From assembly GCA_905220665.1 (NCBI GenBank), contig CAJNAR010000013.1, positions 186,001-250,000 of the forward strand: a stretch of DNA of 64,000 nt. Direction: 5' to 3'. Each line of letters starts with the position of its first letter. Position 1 is the first letter of the stretch. The notes below the pieces were generated by a model. The model had not been told where the DNA came from, searched no databases, and saw only the letters and a list, made by a program, of their open reading frames with translations. Below, one piece after another: positions 42,601-52,523 of this stretch. Source of the stretch: Albugo candida. Its lineage: Eukaryota; Oomycota; Peronosporomycetes; Albuginales; Albuginaceae. Made by a program: the position numbers and the translations under genes.

Positions 42601-44817
42601 TGTGAATTCAGATGGAGTCAGCCATACGGACCCTCTCTACAATACAAAGTGGAATTTGACCCAGCAATTGGAATCTTGGAACCTCATGGAACGGCTTCCA
42701 CGGAGTTGCACTATACCCCGCTACAGGATGGGGAGGTTTCATTGCTCGTAGCGTGCTCGATAAAAGGCATGGGTTCTCCGTTGGGTGTCGAGTGCAAGAC
42801 TATTCAAAAAGGCTTACAGCTACGCTACGAGGTTATAGAATCGTCAGCGATAAAATATGAAGATGTCGAGGTTCAGCTGGGTGAGTCCAAGACTGAGATG
42901 CTCGTAGATAGTACGGGTCCAAATGCTTGCATCTCATTACCAGTGCTGAGCTTTGGAGATCATGTACCCTTAGGCGAGCCTCGAGCTCTCACACTTTTGG
43001 TTCAAAATCACAGTGGCGTTGCGACGTGCTTGAACATATATCCAAAGAGGTACAAGATCGCTACAATAGACGTCCCAAACGATACAGAGAATGGAGCTTC
43101 CAGGACCGCAAATGACCACCTTCAAACAAGTCAGAAGCGCATGAATCAGCTTCTAGCACTTGACCAAGGACTCGCTATCGAAATCATCCCAGAAACTGCT
43201 CCGATTTTGGCTTGGCAGCAAGCAGTGTTCACGATAACATGCTTTAACAATATGCCGGGCACTTTTGCTGATGCAATTGTGATTTCTCCGGTAAACCACG
43301 ATTCTGTCGAGCTTCCTATGCATGCCACAATCGTGGGATCTCCTCTATCATGGAGCCATCCGGGTAATCCCAAAAATCAAGTTCCGACACTGGCTTTCGG
43401 TCAAGTAGCTGTCTCCTCCCCTGTTCAAGAGCGAATAGCTTCTTTTATAAATCGTACGCCACATACAATCAATGTACGATGGCGTATTGCTCCCGTCGGC
43501 CTAGAGAACATGATTGTCCGTGTATCGATACGTGTGCACTCTACTGGCGAAGCTCGAGTCAAAATCTCGCACAAAGACGATACAGAACCTGACAGTCCTT
43601 TTGTTCTCAGGAAAATAGACCATCAAAATCGCTCGCTGAAAAGTGATAGCGTTGATCATCTTACCAGGACATTGGTCCCGCCGTTCACCAAAATGAATCT
43701 GACGATAGCTTTCACACCACCGGCCGTGCCAGCCTCAGTAAAGATGTATCTCATCGGTGATGCGGACTGGCGACATGAAGGCGATTGGACGGCGCAAAGT
43801 CCTGCGAAACCAGTAGGGACAGCTTTACAAGCCGTTCGTATTGCAAATAAACCAAAGTGCGTGTGGCCAGAAGCTTCCACAGAGACTGAATGGGATGGAG
43901 AACACCAGCCATCTTCTTTGAAACTTCTCCTTGATGCTCAGGTAATCAAACCACAGCTGATTGTCGATCAACTAGAAATCGGTAAAAAGTTGCCCAAAAC
44001 CATGAAAGATAGTGTGCTGTTTGAGACATATTGGCCGTTGCTTCCAAGTAAATCATCGGTCAAAGATATGCATCCTTGGCACCGGAAAATGATCCACTTG
44101 ATGAATCCGTGCGAGATACCTCTAACATTTCGTTTAGGCTGCACGGGGCCGTTCAAGTTGATCAAAACACCTCACCGTCCAAATAGGAATCCCATGCTGG
44201 GGAACGAGCTACTACCTCAACGTTTTATGAAGATGGAGCTGTGCATGGTGCTGACGAGTGAAGCTGCTGCTTTTCAACTGGAGCCTACGTCTTCCAAAGT
44301 TGTAGCACATGGCCAGCTTCATATTGAATTTCATCAAGGAACCACCCAGACGCTTCCTCTCGTGGTTGAAATCCAGCGTCCAATTCTTTTAGTGACTCCA
44401 ACTGTGCACAATTTCGGCCATGTACAATTGTCTCATCGTCGGTCATTAACACTTAGTCTGGTCAATCCAAAGCCCATCTCATTGAACTTTGAAATTCAGC
44501 ATCTTCCTTTACATCCCGAGTTGATTACCCCAATGCAATCAATGCGTAATGGTGATCTAAATGCATTTCATATCGAGAGGACGAGTGGTGTTGTCGAAGG
44601 CCCCACAATGTCACTTGCTAGCGTGGGATCTTATCTTCCAGGCTCCAAGTCTCCAGCTGTAGAGTCCACTCTCAAGCCGATTGTGCAGTTGAAGATACAT
44701 TTTGAGCCTCTCAAGTGTTCGCATTATTACAGCTGCTTTCGGTTCCAGGTCGCTTATGGAAATGAGATCGATATATTTCTTGAAGGGTATGGCACACTAT
44801 CAGAAAAACCCGCTTGA
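39601..44817 (+). CDS. DLEC1: DLEC1/CFAP81-like flagellar protein with repeated ASH/MSP domains
   Basis: The single frame gives 1,738 residues. DLEC1 (CFAP81) is an axonemal or cilium-associated protein made of immunoglobulin-like ASH/MSP folds. After an acidic N-terminus and a helical stretch (residues of about 100-150), a DLEC1-like block reads FTEYNVTGSYHSIVTIRNKS, VAPGLYVELCVCFHPDSRGE and FQVPLIASRPPPKLSIS. Repeated ASH-type units follow to the end; examples are VGQQVELTIEFSPLRAGIDQ with IILCDNCVAQAITIEGTGSF, HIDFGVIASTSIKQTILTLR, LLGTTYVGDSVKKTLLLTNL and HNFGHVQLSHRRSLTLSLVN. No enzymatic motif is seen. Together with NPHP4 it indicates a flagellated life stage. Its stop is 17 bp from the stop of the convergent CLC gene. 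Confidence 0.85.
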   Translation: MDGTQERLQRDASDHESLGQSPASEEPEPSPVSSQDQHELLLPEGENLIGLTSHIINQTFQALYPVSTETFAEAAHKGSLIEKDDILSDDTTDASSYVPIFKTMYDSDCKVRREQIHQRFQNRKLEAGRLLELIKDRMKTAMSKDRETEEYAEKIGLGDSAQILIGPFGYQLESKELEDFPSSLTACLTNAKGYIHNYQVKKAKRAGNSGTDSSNGTASRPGSIAFKSIRKIKAKKFDCSDPARDVSNRSKISVNQNHTVPIITSSPTRIKPNEFTRREGNCTREMIKATSSLKNDPLFSATPNPIRFTEYNVTGSYHSIVTIRNKSRLGRRLRILGPQTRYFSIDKIKYPRPHGGVVAPGLYVELCVCFHPDSRGEYLDSLGVQYESEPGGSTVSFQVPLIASRPPPKLSISARFNASPSLVGSSSVTRYTCLNSGGTASFRLFTLKRWRELELEKVTPHSFLSFSQSSNESFRCRYTALLAEKETDNTVCAEHFKVSPSHFCLSVGQQVELTIEFSPLRAGIDQAQFIILCDNCVAQAITIEGTGSFVSVQFGRIDDGGTMSESEQFTDIQSIYFPPTLIGFVPSSSPAKKLFNVVNKTPIDLLFSWEIIAVNGLEIEDGQKCFQIHPSEGVLGNDTTSFRSTFTPVKPGTFRGKAVLRLHQIPPQSINADVYDKSPLIDVRSLELSLTGVGRSGEFVIEPQVLSISMLKRGNAPAYKVSLRNDQSAHVDFAWRPKLTIRRRGRRDRKLDDQYTEIYSKQTSNPIDIVFDPPSGRIEAHSTISVSVLLTPTWSGPFSMAVSCIIPSLTSKPAFERWLLLEGCVEQPQVSFLFPHIDFGVIASTSIKQTILTLRNDSKLVKASWTLTHSDPVTSAATSTKSIESKLHDESLKDTANTMRAFLRYHPNQGVLHPGMTTDIAVECHGGAQPELFEALVSCQLEPETLFTGQIVQNFAKIRARARIESPNVYVTPQTLLLGTTYVGDSVKKTLLLTNLSSLRCEFRWSQPYGPSLQYKVEFDPAIGILEPHGTASTELHYTPLQDGEVSLLVACSIKGMGSPLGVECKTIQKGLQLRYEVIESSAIKYEDVEVQLGESKTEMLVDSTGPNACISLPVLSFGDHVPLGEPRALTLLVQNHSGVATCLNIYPKRYKIATIDVPNDTENGASRTANDHLQTSQKRMNQLLALDQGLAIEIIPETAPILAWQQAVFTITCFNNMPGTFADAIVISPVNHDSVELPMHATIVGSPLSWSHPGNPKNQVPTLAFGQVAVSSPVQERIASFINRTPHTINVRWRIAPVGLENMIVRVSIRVHSTGEARVKISHKDDTEPDSPFVLRKIDHQNRSLKSDSVDHLTRTLVPPFTKMNLTIAFTPPAVPASVKMYLIGDADWRHEGDWTAQSPAKPVGTALQAVRIANKPKCVWPEASTETEWDGEHQPSSLKLLLDAQVIKPQLIVDQLEIGKKLPKTMKDSVLFETYWPLLPSKSSVKDMHPWHRKMIHLMNPCEIPLTFRLGCTGPFKLIKTPHRPNRNPMLGNELLPQRFMKMELCMVLTSEAAAFQLEPTSSKVVAHGQLHIEFHQGTTQTLPLVVEIQRPILLVTPTVHNFGHVQLSHRRSLTLSLVNPKPISLNFEIQHLPLHPELITPMQSMRNGDLNAFHIERTSGVVEGPTMSLASVGSYLPGSKSPAVESTLKPIVQLKIHFEPLKCSHYYSCFRFQVAYGNEIDIFLEGYGTLSEKPA

Positions 44818-44834
44818 CCATCATGTCACCAAGA

Positions 44835-47402
44835 TCAGGCTTGATACTGAAAGGTTCGACTATAATCATTGGCTTTTGTCTCATGCCTAAATTCATGTCG
44901 AACATCGACCAAGTCCAAAAATGATGTCCAGCATGCATGTAACAAGCCGGGAACCCGATACTCACGACTTTGCCCGAGGAAATGCATCAGTCTATCACGT
45001 GTGATTGATCCAATAAGCTTTCCCGATCGAGTGACATACACGCTGTTGAGTTTAAGCATCCGGAAAAGCAAATCCACACGTCGCATCGTGGTCATCGGCA
45101 TGAGATGGAATGGGGATGGATTGATCATTACTGTAAGCCCAGCACGCTCACACACTTGGTTTGTACCCTACAATGTGACCAAAATGTGCATAAGTTCCAA
45201 GCTTAGAAAGCTGAAGTCACATCGACCTACCCAATCCATGATCTTCCCACCGCGTTTGAGCGCAAAATGAATTGGCAATCTCAAACATCTGGCTTGCCGT
45301 GGACGGATGGTCCCATCTGTAAGTTTCGGAGAAGTGGTTCTCAGATTGGGTGCGGATTTACTTCCTTCTCCACCATTCCCTTCAAATGAATTGGCGACAC
45401 TTTGACAAAGATACTCGACTGCATTTTCGAGTTGATCTCTCACAACTGTCGCGAGAAGTATTTTGTCTTGTTTGGAATTAACAATAGAGAAAACCGCGTC
45501 ATCGGAGGCCGCTAGCACTCGTGAGGCATCCTCGTACGTAGAATCAGCTGTCAGGTATTCCATCGTACGTGCGTCTTGCATAACTTCCCATGCTGGAATA
45601 TCATATGCCGCTTTTGGTAGCTTTTTAAGTCGAGGAAGATTGCTCGTCATAATCAATGTGTCATAGACGTTCTCTGTAAACTGTTTGGAAGTGAAGTAGG
45701 CGGCCAATATAGCTAAAGAGATTGGTAGGTTGAGTGAGTCTGTATGAGAAATCTCCATGATAATTACTGCTGTCGAGATAGCATGCGTGACACCCGATGA
45801 GAAGGCACCGGCTCCAATGATCGCATATTCGAATGGCTCATACTCTGTCTCCAAAAGTTTGAATGCAGCGATCGCTTCCCCGACAAGCCTTCCAAAGATA
45901 CCGCCAATGACGAATGTCGGCGTAAACAAACCTGCTGGAAGCGGTAATGTTACGCTCAGTAATGTCAAAACAAATTTGAGCGGAAGATACGTCAGAAGCG
46001 AGCGAGATAGCTGCACACTAGAGTCAGTGAGAGGAGAATCAGACACAGAGGCATAATGCTTCCCGAAAGGCTTTTCTGTTTTTGAAAAAAGAGCCCCAAG
46101 AATGCGATGAGGAGCTCCATGGTGGATGAACCATGCTGGATCGCCGTAGAACTCGCTTATACAGCTGATCAGCGTAATGAATGCTACGATCATCAATCTC
46201 TTCAATAAGCCTTGCCAAAATTTGCTGTTTTTTATAAAGCGCCGAATAGCGACACAATAGTTTGAGGTCGTGCGATCGATCCCGGCATTCTGATAAAATT
46301 GCTGGCTCAAAAATGTATCACGACATCGCACAATGACGGAAACACATGTGTTGAATAGTGCTCCACCAAGCCCACAGACGATACCTATCATGACAAAAAC
46401 TCCAAAGTCGTACGCTGAAAACCCATGCAGCTTTTCAACGTCGGAAATGCCTAAATTGGATTTCCCAAAGAGCCCGTATCGAGCATTTGTGGTCGCAAAG
46501 TTGACAATCAGAGCTCCAACGATCGATGCAAAGAATGAGCGGGGAAGAGTACGCACCAAATAAAAATCAGAGGTGACTTCGACACCGAACAGAACACCTC
46601 CGAATGGTGAGCCAAATGTAGCCGCGACTCCAACAGCACACGCACACGCCAGCATCTCAAGTCGTTTGATCTGATCGTATTGCACACGTTCGAATAGTGA
46701 CAATCGCAGTAAATTACTCGCAAAACCGCATGAAATCATGATAAATGGTCCTTCTTTCCCGATCGAAAGGCCTGCTGCAAAGGCCGCCACTAGTCCCACA
46801 ATCTTGGTCAAAACACATTTCCACGACAGATACGGACGCATATCGACCCCTGAGATTGCCACCTTCATAAATGGTAAGCCTGAACCAGCCGCTTGCGGGC
46901 AGCAGACGAAAGTGATCGTCGCAGAGAGGCAAGCGGCAGCCAAAGCAGATACAAAAAAACAAGTAAAGCCCCATTCAAACAGCTTCTGCTGATATCTTGA
47001 GATCATAGCTAGCCAAAAGTCAATGAATAAACCAACCAACGCGGAAAATATGCCAATGGCTAAGAGTAGCAAAGGACTTTGCAAAATCATAAGAATAATG
47101 CGCCATCTATTTGGATATTCCGCCACGTAGACGGAATGATACTCTTCATTGAAAGCTACAGCTTTGGTGAACACGGGCTTTGAATGATCCACTCTCTCGC
47201 CTTTTCCTCTGCTTTCAATCCTCTGGCCCAATAGAGCTTCTGCTTGTTCGACCTGAAGTCTGTTTTGCGCTTGGTAATAGCGTGGCGTAGACGATCCAGG
47301 CTGGGTGATTGCTTCGCGGTCTAAATGCGGATGTTTGAGTGTTTCCAAGACAATCTCACCGCGTCGCTGAGTCGGAAAATTGTCTCGATATGTATCTCCC
47401 AT
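44835..47402 (-). CDS. CLC-family chloride channel with CBS domains
   Basis: Two exons, 47402-45231 and 45167-44835, join across a 63-nt intron to give 834 residues. The CLC selectivity segments are present: AAGSGLPFMKVAISG (GSGIP region, about residue 170), LSIGKEGPFIM with the gating Glu (about 215), and PLPAGLFTPTFVIGGIFG (about 490). At the position where proton-coupled exchangers carry a second Glu, this protein reads GVLFGVEVTSDFYLVR, the form typical of chloride channels such as ClC-1/ClC-2. Two CBS segments follow in the cytosolic tail, the second in exon 2 (INPSPFHLMPMTTMRRVDLL, then LIGSITRDRLM). The usual Glu after GSGIP is Phe here. Predicted role is chloride permeation across plasma or organelle membrane, regulated by nucleotide binding to the CBS pair. 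Confidence 0.9.
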
Positions 47403-47541
47403 AATACTTCTGATTCTTCGATACTTTATCAGCAGATTATATTCGTTTTTCTACAATTTATGCTTAAAAAGACGCTACTTTTCCCGCGTCAGCTATTCTA
47501 CCAGGACGGTGACTAAAATTCGCTGCAATAAGAACAGCGAA

Positions 47542-50500
47542 TTATGTTTTCCCCTTCTCAGAAAGCATTTTCTCACTAAGAGAATCGTACGACACGTACA
47601 TGGTGTTCTGATTCTGATTCTGAGTATCGCGTACGAGCTCGTAGCACGAATTGATTCTCGCACGCTCGGAAGCTTCTTCTTCTGCGCTCGCCCAAAACAC
47701 CGATGAGCTTGTATTGACAACATCCAAAGAAAAACTCTTTTGCTTCTCTAAACCGGGTCGAATTTTCATTTTCCAATCGATCGGATGACACAAATGCGAG
47801 TCGGACGGAAGCAGACTTTTGCTCTTGATATCGACACGCAACTCTGGCGTTGTACAAATGCGATACGGATACCCTGGAATCGCACGTATTGAGAATTTGG
47901 GTGGTCCATTGGTACAATATAAAATGGGCTTGTATTTGACTTTCCGGAGGTCACAATTCGCCGAGAAAGCCTGTAGGGCAGCTTCCGCTTCATACGATAG
48001 TTTCAACTCATTCACTCCATCATACACTCTTGCTAATCGACTGGGATCCAGGTCGCATCGCATCACATGGATGGGAAGATTTGCGTAGAATGAAGTCACC
48101 GCATTCTCCAATACTGAAGCATTGTCGATTTTGAAGCCCAAGTCTTTTGCTTTAGATTGTAATAACGGCGAGATAAGTTGCTGGAATGCAGACGCAAGCT
48201 GAGTGAAGGACCATACACATTTCGAATCCAGCTCCACTCCGACTCGAGCTGCCACTAGAGCTTGTGCGTACACTCGATGTCGCCAATTTTGTGACACTAT
48301 ACAGCAAGGCTTTCCGGCCTCCAAACTTGCTGCTGTGAGCTGCATACTTCCGCCATGGACAACTGCATCAACCTTTGCTAACAGCTTCCGATGCGACATG
48401 GACGCATTCAGATGACAAATGTAAGCACTCTCTTCAAGAATTTGTTCGGAAACGGGTACTCCCGATAGTAAGATTCGTACTTTGGCGGTCTTAGATGCGG
48501 CCTCGAGTACGTCCAAAAGTCTGATGATTTTGGCTTTCTTCAAATCGCGACCAAATCTGGACGCCTCCACCAGCACAACAGGGGATGATGAGCTTTCGAT
48601 GAACGAGCAAGCAGCTACATAGTCCGCCTCTTCATGTAGAATGACATGTTTTGATTGTGGCTGTGGCAACTCGAGGTATCCAGCGATACTGACCTCATAA
48701 TGCCAGTCTTGCGGCATTATCAAAAGTTTCGGATTCCATAGATACGTATGTGGAGCTCGCCATTGAGGCCACAGCAATCTTTCGGTCGTTTTTCCAATTG
48801 ATCCCAAAGAAGCTCGAAACCTATCCAACATCGTCCGTAATTGGCTCCATACCAAACTCGTGATCACTTTGTAAGATACGAAATTCCTGGCCATATATGA
48901 GTACGGATAAGATAGTTGGAAAGACGCGTCAAACGGGTGAGAGAAAGCGGCTGTTGGTGTCACCGGAATTTCGCTATAGTAGTGCAATGGAACCCCGAGA
49001 CGTTCAGCAACACACGAGATTCCAAAGCAAAGTGGATGCGCCACGATCACATCAGCTCGGAAAGCCGAATTCGACATCTTTGCAATCGAGTCGAGATCGC
49101 AGCAAGCAGGCCAATACGAAAGTATCTGATCGTTGAGCTCTGATTTGATCTCATCCAATTTTGAAGAACGATGCAGCCGAGTGAGCCCAAGCGAATATTT
49201 ATTGGTTAAATAATCATCGAAAAAGTTATCCATGACCGAGCATTCTCCCTCCAGAGGATAAAATTCCAAGCCTGTGGCGATGATATTATTTCTATGACAC
49301 GCTGTTGCCGCAATGCGCACTCGATGGCCGTCTTCACGCAATCGTAAGCCAATTGCGACAAATAAACTGACCCTTTCTTCCCAGCTTCCACAAGTCACCA
49401 TACAAATATTCATAATCGGAAGTGGAAGATCTTTGCGCAGCTGCTCAAATTTCTCGCTACGAATCCTGTCAGCATCAAGACACTCGGATCGGAGCTTTCC
49501 CATTTCACTTCCAAAAGCATCATCGTCGACAGCTTTCTCGTATTGGATCTTGACTGCACGAGTTGGACCGGACTCAATCACACTTTTCACAACAATTCCG
49601 TCAAAAATTCTGTGAGAAGGCTTCGCCACAACCAGTTGCGGCTTGTTGGTATTATTTTTCTCGATTGTATCGCTCACTTCGTGACCGTCTCTTTCGACCT
49701 CCGCCGTTGACGATTCCCGTCGTTGATTCATTATTTCCATAAAGCGATTTTGCAGTAATGATACCTCATCAGCTGTGAGCTTCACTGTCACCTTGCCTCG
49801 ATCTGTACTAGCTTCAGGTCTGCATCCCAAAAGAAGCCTAGGTCTCCACGCTTCTCGACCCTCATAAATTGATCCAATGCGTTTTGTATGGGCGTGATAG
49901 CTATTGTAATGTCCTGTGGCAATATGATCTGCTAGAATCGCAAGACCACTAAATGGACGAGCTACCATACCCGCGAATCCTTTCACAAAGCCGACAATAG
50001 CGCCTTTTGGTCCTTCATCGCGGTAGCCCAAAAATGGAGAAACGAACATCGACTTGACACCTGTGCCGACTTCATACAAAAATGCTCCAGCACCGGAGGT
50101 TACGCCTTCGATACCAGAAGTAGGCCCACGTGCCGAATAATCAACAAATATGCAGCTCACCAAGTCGGAAGATGTTACATCATTGCGTTCCGATATGACA
50201 AATGCACACTCGTCGCACAATTTCACTTTAGTGATGCGATCCCAATACACAGCGATTTTCTCGTGCTTGTGTGCCAGTCCACATGTCATTTGTGCCAATG
50301 GTAAGTGCCGATAAAATGATTTGACTGCTTCTTCTACTCCATTTTCTTGCTGCATTCTTTCCTGAAGTAAATGGACACGTTCTTGAATGCATGGATCACA
50401 TAATTCTTTGAATGCTTGGCTTAATTTCTTCGACGTGACCTCGGCAATCGGGCAAGGCTCGACACCCACACCAGCGGTGACTACAGCTCGCCCCCAAAGA

Positions 50501-51807
50501 GGTTGATCGCCAAAAAACGGTGTGATAAAGGTCGGTTTGCCTGCCAGTAAACCAGCCGCAGTCGTCCCAGCACCTCCATGATGAACAACAGCGCGGACAC
50601 GCGGAAAAAGCCAACTGTGAGGGATGTCACCGAGAATAAAGATATGAGGAGGTACTGTAACATCATCATCAAATTTACTCCCGTTGTATTGGAATAGAAC
50701 GCATACCTCAGCCTCAGCTGCTGCCTCGGCAATCATATAAAGTGTCTCAGTTGGATGGCTGAGTATCATGGAGCCAAAACCAACGTATATGGGCTGTTTA
50801 TTCAGGAATTCGGCCAAGTCTTCGCTCGGTGTGTATTCAGAGTTTTCAGCGGATTCGTCCACAGCTGTTCCAACCACATCGTACAAAGGACCCCAATCCA
50901 TCGGCTTTGGAAGTAGACTCGGACTCCATAAAAATGCGTGAGGAATGGCCAATGTCAGAAGCAAGTCTTTTCCACCGTCACCCGTGCGTATTTTACGGAG
51001 ACCCAAAACATTTTTTCGGAATTCATTAATCATGCGTTCAGTACTCTGCCACATAAGTAAGTCTAACAGTCTGTATGATAGGAAGTTTCTTCTTTGAGGT
51101 TTCGCTGTGTGATATGGCAAATTAGATAATGGATGGGGAAACGCTACAGTCGGAACCCAAGGCTGAGGGAACATTATATGCAGAGGAATTCCGAGTTTCT
51201 CCGCTACGTGAATATGGCCAAATGTCACCGGATTCGATATAATCGCTTGTGCTCGAAATGGTCGACCTGCAATCCCTTTTCCATGAGCGTCCGGGTCTGA
51301 TGCTGCAATTGCTGGCCACGTGCTGTTAATGATCTCGTCGATCATACGCATTTTACTGGGAATGTCAGTGGTCAATGATTCAATTGATAGTGGAATCAAA
51401 TGACCACCTGTTTTGATCATATATGCTGCTAGCTCTTTGGGGTCACCAGCGAGCGGATAGAATTCCAGGCCGCGATCAACCACAATAGAGCGGAAAACTG
51501 CGTGTGTTGCGAGTCGAACACGGTGTCCGTCCTTTTGTAAGCGTTTTCCAATAGCCACAAACGGCTGAACATCACCTCTGGTGCCTACAATCATGATGCA
51601 AATTGTCATTGCTGGCACTTTTAGTTCCTGTTCCGGCATGATTTTCTGAGACTCGATATGAGATTGTGAGGGAATCCTAAGCTGGTCATCGCTCTCATTA
51701 CTGAATTCCATCTTTATATGGCCTTTTGGATCGAATGTCACCAGTGCAGCAGCCTCGACATCATCCAACGATAACGTTTGCTTACTTTCTGCTGTTTTTT
51801 TTACCAT
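47542..51807 (-). CDS. Tandem sterol 3-beta-glucosyltransferase-like protein, second domain inactive
   Basis: This 1,421-residue protein without introns contains two family-1 (sterol glucosyltransferase/ATG26-like) glycosyltransferase units. Unit 1 has the nucleotide-sugar fold opening ICIMIVGTRGDVQPFVAIGK (about residue 70) and the donor-binding motif VVHHGGAGTTAAGLLAGKP (about 405) followed by FFGDQPLWG. A glycine- and proline-rich linker (GAIVGFVKGFAGMVARPFSG, about 600) resembles the C-terminal segment of VPS13-type lipid proteins. Unit 2 begins NICMVTCGSWEERVSLFVAI (about 805), where GTRGDVQP is lost, and its donor site reads VVHGGSMQLTAASLEAGKP (about 1150), where HHGGAGTT is lost. Unit 1 should transfer glucose from UDP-glucose to sterol or a related lipid; unit 2 is probably structural or regulatory. 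Oomycetes of this kind often scavenge sterols, so the natural acceptor is uncertain. Confidence 0.88.
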   Translation of the reverse strand: MVKKTAESKQTLSLDDVEAAALVTFDPKGHIKMEFSNESDDQLRIPSQSHIESQKIMPEQELKVPAMTICIMIVGTRGDVQPFVAIGKRLQKDGHRVRLATHAVFRSIVVDRGLEFYPLAGDPKELAAYMIKTGGHLIPLSIESLTTDIPSKMRMIDEIINSTWPAIAASDPDAHGKGIAGRPFRAQAIISNPVTFGHIHVAEKLGIPLHIMFPQPWVPTVAFPHPLSNLPYHTAKPQRRNFLSYRLLDLLMWQSTERMINEFRKNVLGLRKIRTGDGGKDLLLTLAIPHAFLWSPSLLPKPMDWGPLYDVVGTAVDESAENSEYTPSEDLAEFLNKQPIYVGFGSMILSHPTETLYMIAEAAAEAEVCVLFQYNGSKFDDDVTVPPHIFILGDIPHSWLFPRVRAVVHHGGAGTTAAGLLAGKPTFITPFFGDQPLWGRAVVTAGVGVEPCPIAEVTSKKLSQAFKELCDPCIQERVHLLQERMQQENGVEEAVKSFYRHLPLAQMTCGLAHKHEKIAVYWDRITKVKLCDECAFVISERNDVTSSDLVSCIFVDYSARGPTSGIEGVTSGAGAFLYEVGTGVKSMFVSPFLGYRDEGPKGAIVGFVKGFAGMVARPFSGLAILADHIATGHYNSYHAHTKRIGSIYEGREAWRPRLLLGCRPEASTDRGKVTVKLTADEVSLLQNRFMEIMNQRRESSTAEVERDGHEVSDTIEKNNTNKPQLVVAKPSHRIFDGIVVKSVIESGPTRAVKIQYEKAVDDDAFGSEMGKLRSECLDADRIRSEKFEQLRKDLPLPIMNICMVTCGSWEERVSLFVAIGLRLREDGHRVRIAATACHRNNIIATGLEFYPLEGECSVMDNFFDDYLTNKYSLGLTRLHRSSKLDEIKSELNDQILSYWPACCDLDSIAKMSNSAFRADVIVAHPLCFGISCVAERLGVPLHYYSEIPVTPTAAFSHPFDASFQLSYPYSYMARNFVSYKVITSLVWSQLRTMLDRFRASLGSIGKTTERLLWPQWRAPHTYLWNPKLLIMPQDWHYEVSIAGYLELPQPQSKHVILHEEADYVAACSFIESSSSPVVLVEASRFGRDLKKAKIIRLLDVLEAASKTAKVRILLSGVPVSEQILEESAYICHLNASMSHRKLLAKVDAVVHGGSMQLTAASLEAGKPCCIVSQNWRHRVYAQALVAARVGVELDSKCVWSFTQLASAFQQLISPLLQSKAKDLGFKIDNASVLENAVTSFYANLPIHVMRCDLDPSRLARVYDGVNELKLSYEAEAALQAFSANCDLRKVKYKPILYCTNGPPKFSIRAIPGYPYRICTTPELRVDIKSKSLLPSDSHLCHPIDWKMKIRPGLEKQKSFSLDVVNTSSSVFWASAEEEASERARINSCYELVRDTQNQNQNTMYVSYDSLSEKMLSEKGKT

Positions 51808-52523
51808 TTATGCTTAGCTTCCAATTTCTAACAACGAATTGAATTGCGTATGCTTAGCTGTATCGTTGCACTTGTGGATGAGCAAATAAAAGATGCGTCA
51901 GAAATGTTGCTTTTTTTATTGAAAGCGCTGGCTTCTTGAGGTCACTTTGTTTTCCGATAGCCTGCTAGATATAATAGAATTCGGGATAGATGTCGTCAAT
52001 TTAATCATCTTCGTACCTTATATACGGCGATAAGTTATACCGAGTAATCCTGAAACTTTCTGGAGCTGATAACTGTTACTATTTCGGTAATTGGATACTT
52101 TTGTAATATTCATTGAACTAGAAATGTTGTTACAACTGAACATTTGCCAACCGCGCGGAAAGAGCAACTTGCTCTTCGTCTCATGTTGCTTAATTAGTCA
52201 CGATATAGCTACGAAAGATGCATAAAGTATCTATCGCGCAGAAGGCATCAGTTAAACATAATTTCAGCAGATGTATTCGATAAACGCACTTGGCTCAGAG
52301 TAATCAAATAATTGCAGCCGCTATCTTCAAACATCAAAAAGGCGCAGGCGCATCTACCGCATATACTCTACGTCGAATCGACACGAATATGCGACACGCG
52401 AGACAACTTGAGACTCATTCGCCTTTCGGTCTCATGTCGCTTTGTCAAACAGTCTGCAGCGCATTGTCTCATAAAGAACTAGTCAACACCATAGTGTCAC
52501 TTTTCCTTTGGCACTCTGCAGCG
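51808..52523. other. Gap between divergent glucosyltransferase and CX9C genes
   Basis: About 716 bp, AT-rich, containing both promoters. An open plus-strand frame runs from 52290 into the CX9C protein but begins with TTG and has no support. I see no other feature. Confidence 0.4.
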
